64,000 nt of DNA from Rhinopomastus cyanomelas (Eukaryota > Chordata > Aves > Bucerotiformes > Rhinopomastidae). The position numbers and the translations under genes are program-made. This document shows, piece after piece, positions 61,943 through 64,000 of this stretch. Under the pieces are notes generated by a model that saw only the letters and a list, made by a program, of their open reading frames with translations, did no database searches and was not told where the DNA came from. Position 1 is the stretch's first letter. The number at the start of each line of letters is the position of its first letter. The stretch lies in NCBI GenBank assembly GCA_013400115.1, contig VXBP01000285.1, positions 693,204 through 757,203 of the forward strand. Reading direction: 5' to 3'.

Positions 61943-63014
61943 GAAATGGAAGTGTAAATCCTTCCATCAAATTGCAAATTCTAACTCTGTCACTCTATTC
62001 CTTTATTGCTCAATAGCATTTTCAAATGAACTGTTCTATTAAGGCTTTAATAGTAACAGCCAGTAGCTTAGGAAGACCATTCAATGAAAAGCAGAAGCAG
62101 CTTTTCATGAAGCTGTTTTACAGAACATGATTCAGATGAAGCTTCTAAACCTTTAATCATTATCAAAACACACACTTTGGAAGCTAATTTTAGGAACCAA
62201 GTCTGCAAAATCTGAGTACACAGCTCAGTGCTACATCCACGCTGTTGGTTTGGTGTGGTAGAGATATTTCAGAATATTATAAAGTTTTCTTAAGACTAAA
62301 GGTTCTGGAACTATAATTACCTAGGATGTCACCCTAAAAGGACATTATCCAAGAGGCACACATCCTCGTGTGTCCTCCCCACCCATACCTTTAAAATTCA
62401 AACTTTGGTAAAAACTAACAAAAACAGGCAAGAATGTGAAAAAACAACCCTAAAATTATTCTACACTCAGGCTCAGGGATTAAGCTATTTTAACCCTTCA
62501 GAGAGACAATGCTGATTTCAATATCAACAAAAAAGTGTGTTTTTTTCATTTTGATTCAAAAAAATAGGTTGTCAGCAACTTGCTCCAGTGAGGGCAAACA
62601 CATATAATGACTTCCGTTGTTAAACAAAATTAACCAGTTCTTTCAGATTTGGGAAATGCTGTTGAAAGATTTATCTGTGGGGATAAAAAGTTTTTAAAAA
62701 CAATCAACCTTCTAACTACAGGCCTGGACTTACTAAGGGAAGTAATGTGGTAAATAACTGTGCTCAGTAAGTGGAAGATAATCGCTTGCTTCTCCCAGGT
62801 TGTCCCAAAAACAAACAACCCCTTCTCACAGCTTTAGCATTGCAAGAATCAAAACTTTTTGATTTGCCCGAGTAGTGTTCACCTACTGCATCCAACAGCT
62901 AATGGTAACATCCTGGATTGAATTAGCTCATTTCACTGAACCTGCTGTTTTTCAAACAATAGTATACTCTTCTGTCTCTAGGAGGCCAGTCAATGAATGT
63001 TGGCATGAGTCTAC
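61943..63014. other. unique AT-rich stretch
   Basis: No repeat or gene recognised. AT-rich throughout, with several short A and T runs. Confidence 0.4.
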
Positions 63015-63735
63015 ATCATAGACTGGTTTAGGATGGGAAGGACCTCAGAGATTACTAGACAAGGTTGCCCAAAGACCCTTTAAACACTTCCAACCTTCCT
63101 GGGCAACTTGTTCTAGTTCCTCACCACACTCAGAATCAGGAACTTCTTCTAAAGAAATCTAAATCTACCTTCTTACAGCAGGAAATAATTCCTCTTTATC
63201 CTATCACTTGTTAGAAGTTCCTCTCCAGCTTTCCTGCAACACACTTCAGGTACTGGAATACTGCTATATGATGTCCTCTGGAGCCTTCTCTTCTCCAGGC
63301 TGAACAGTCCCAAACCCCTCAGCTGATCTTCACAGGAAAGGTGCTAATCATCCCTGTGGCCCTACTCTGGACCCGCTCCAACAGTTCCATGTCTGTCTTA
63401 TATTGGGAACTCCAGAACCAGATGTACTACTCCAGATGAGGTCTCACAAGATCAGACTAGAAGGGGAGAATCACCTCCCTTGACCTGCTGGTGACACTTC
63501 TGATACAGCCCTGGATACAGTTTGGACTTCTGGGCTGCCCTCACACATTGCTGGCTCATCTTCAAACACTCTTCTCCTCAGGGCTGCTCCCACCATGTAT
63601 TTGTGCTTGGGATTACCCCAGCCCAGATGTAGGACATTGTACTTAGACTTGCTGAACCTCATGCAGTTTGCACAGGCCCAGTTCTCAAACCTATCAAGGT
63701 CCCTCCCCTCCAGTGTGTCGACCTTACCACAACAC
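63015..63735 (-). mobile_element. CR1 LINE, antisense, old subfamily
   Basis: 3' end at tcatagactggtttaggatg, then back through ORF2 (ccttctcttctccaggctga, ggttgcccaaagaccc) to the ggattaccccagcccagatg segment near 63611-63630, and it stops in the DLDRFENWA-type region. The minus-strand frame at 63471-63761 keeps NCMRFSKSKYNVLHLGWGNP-like residues. It is the same group as 30624-31466. Confidence 0.9.
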
Positions 63736-64000
63736 CCATGGGGAGCTTCTGGGCAGCTCAATAGTTACCATTTAAATCTCCATTCCTTCCAGTCACATCA
63801 GGAGACCAGTACACAAGAACCTTGAGCCAAGAGAAAAAGCCTCAACTCCTTTCTTTCCCTTCTTTACTCTTACAGTTTGCACTAGAATTGCAAAATTACA
63901 GTAAAGCATCGATGAATCCTGCTCTCTCATCCAGGGGCAGTTAAAACCCCCAAAATTTCTCTTGTTTCTTATTCACTTTGAGGCCTTTTTACACTGCTTT
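63736..64000. other. unique stretch at window end
   Basis: Nothing recognised in the last ~265 bases. Confidence 0.4.

Noticed and set aside
1..64000. CRISPR arrays, bacterial operons, rRNA genes
   Set aside because: No regularly spaced repeats with unique spacers, no ribosome-binding-site-led frames, and no rRNA-like sequence; the DNA is a bird nuclear genome.

Overview
The window is vertebrate, and almost certainly bird, nuclear DNA with no convincing protein-coding gene. The signature is the CR1 non-LTR retrotransposon. Its antisense 3' end (a run close to tagaatcat-agaatcat-tagggattggaagg) and the matching sense end in 8-bp (attctatg)-type repeats recur throughout. I count about 30 CR1 pieces of several subfamilies. 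By my hand-drawn boundaries they cover roughly 11-12 kb, a sixth to a fifth of the window. That is dense for a bird, and several copies are only lightly decayed. From memory of CR1-rich bird lineages this suggests Piciformes (woodpeckers and allies) or a neighbouring group such as Bucerotiformes, but that is inference.

Layout. 1-10.2 kb: unique sequence with six CR1 pieces; the one at 8354-8858 still has an open reverse-transcriptase C-terminus. 10195-10768: a solo LTR resembling avian class III (ERVL-type) endogenous retroviruses. 10.8-15.8 kb: unique sequence with a weak two-exon candidate near 12.4-13.0 kb. 16.8-20.6 kb: three CR1 copies. The last is split by a ~159-bp element with a tRNA-like head (intact Pol III A and B boxes) joined to a CR1 3' tail, which is the architecture of a tRNA-derived SINE moved by CR1. 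23.2-25.2 kb: CR1 pieces separated by four single N bases, with a 340-bp block present twice; this is probably a false duplication in the assembly. 28-31.5 kb: CR1 fragments, some nested. 32.47-32.72 kb: a small CpG-dense patch. 36.4-38.8 kb: a rearranged CR1 (3' end minus, endonuclease plus, reverse transcriptase minus) followed by another CR1. 39.5-42.4 kb: three CR1 3' ends. 42.4-49.3 kb: mostly unique DNA. 49.3-50.6 kb: a CR1 cluster with an inverted segment inside. 55.4-56.6 kb: the longest CR1, with 305 open codons of reverse transcriptase. 59.7-63.7 kb: three older CR1 copies.

Nothing here works together as a pathway. The visible biology is retrotransposition: CR1 supplies the machinery, and the tRNA/CR1 chimera carries the CR1 3' end that would let it borrow that machinery. 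The unique DNA between repeats is ordinary intergenic or intronic sequence. A few blocks read like conserved non-coding elements, but that cannot be tested without an alignment. I found no rRNA, no functional tRNA gene, no CRISPR array and no bacterial-type operon.
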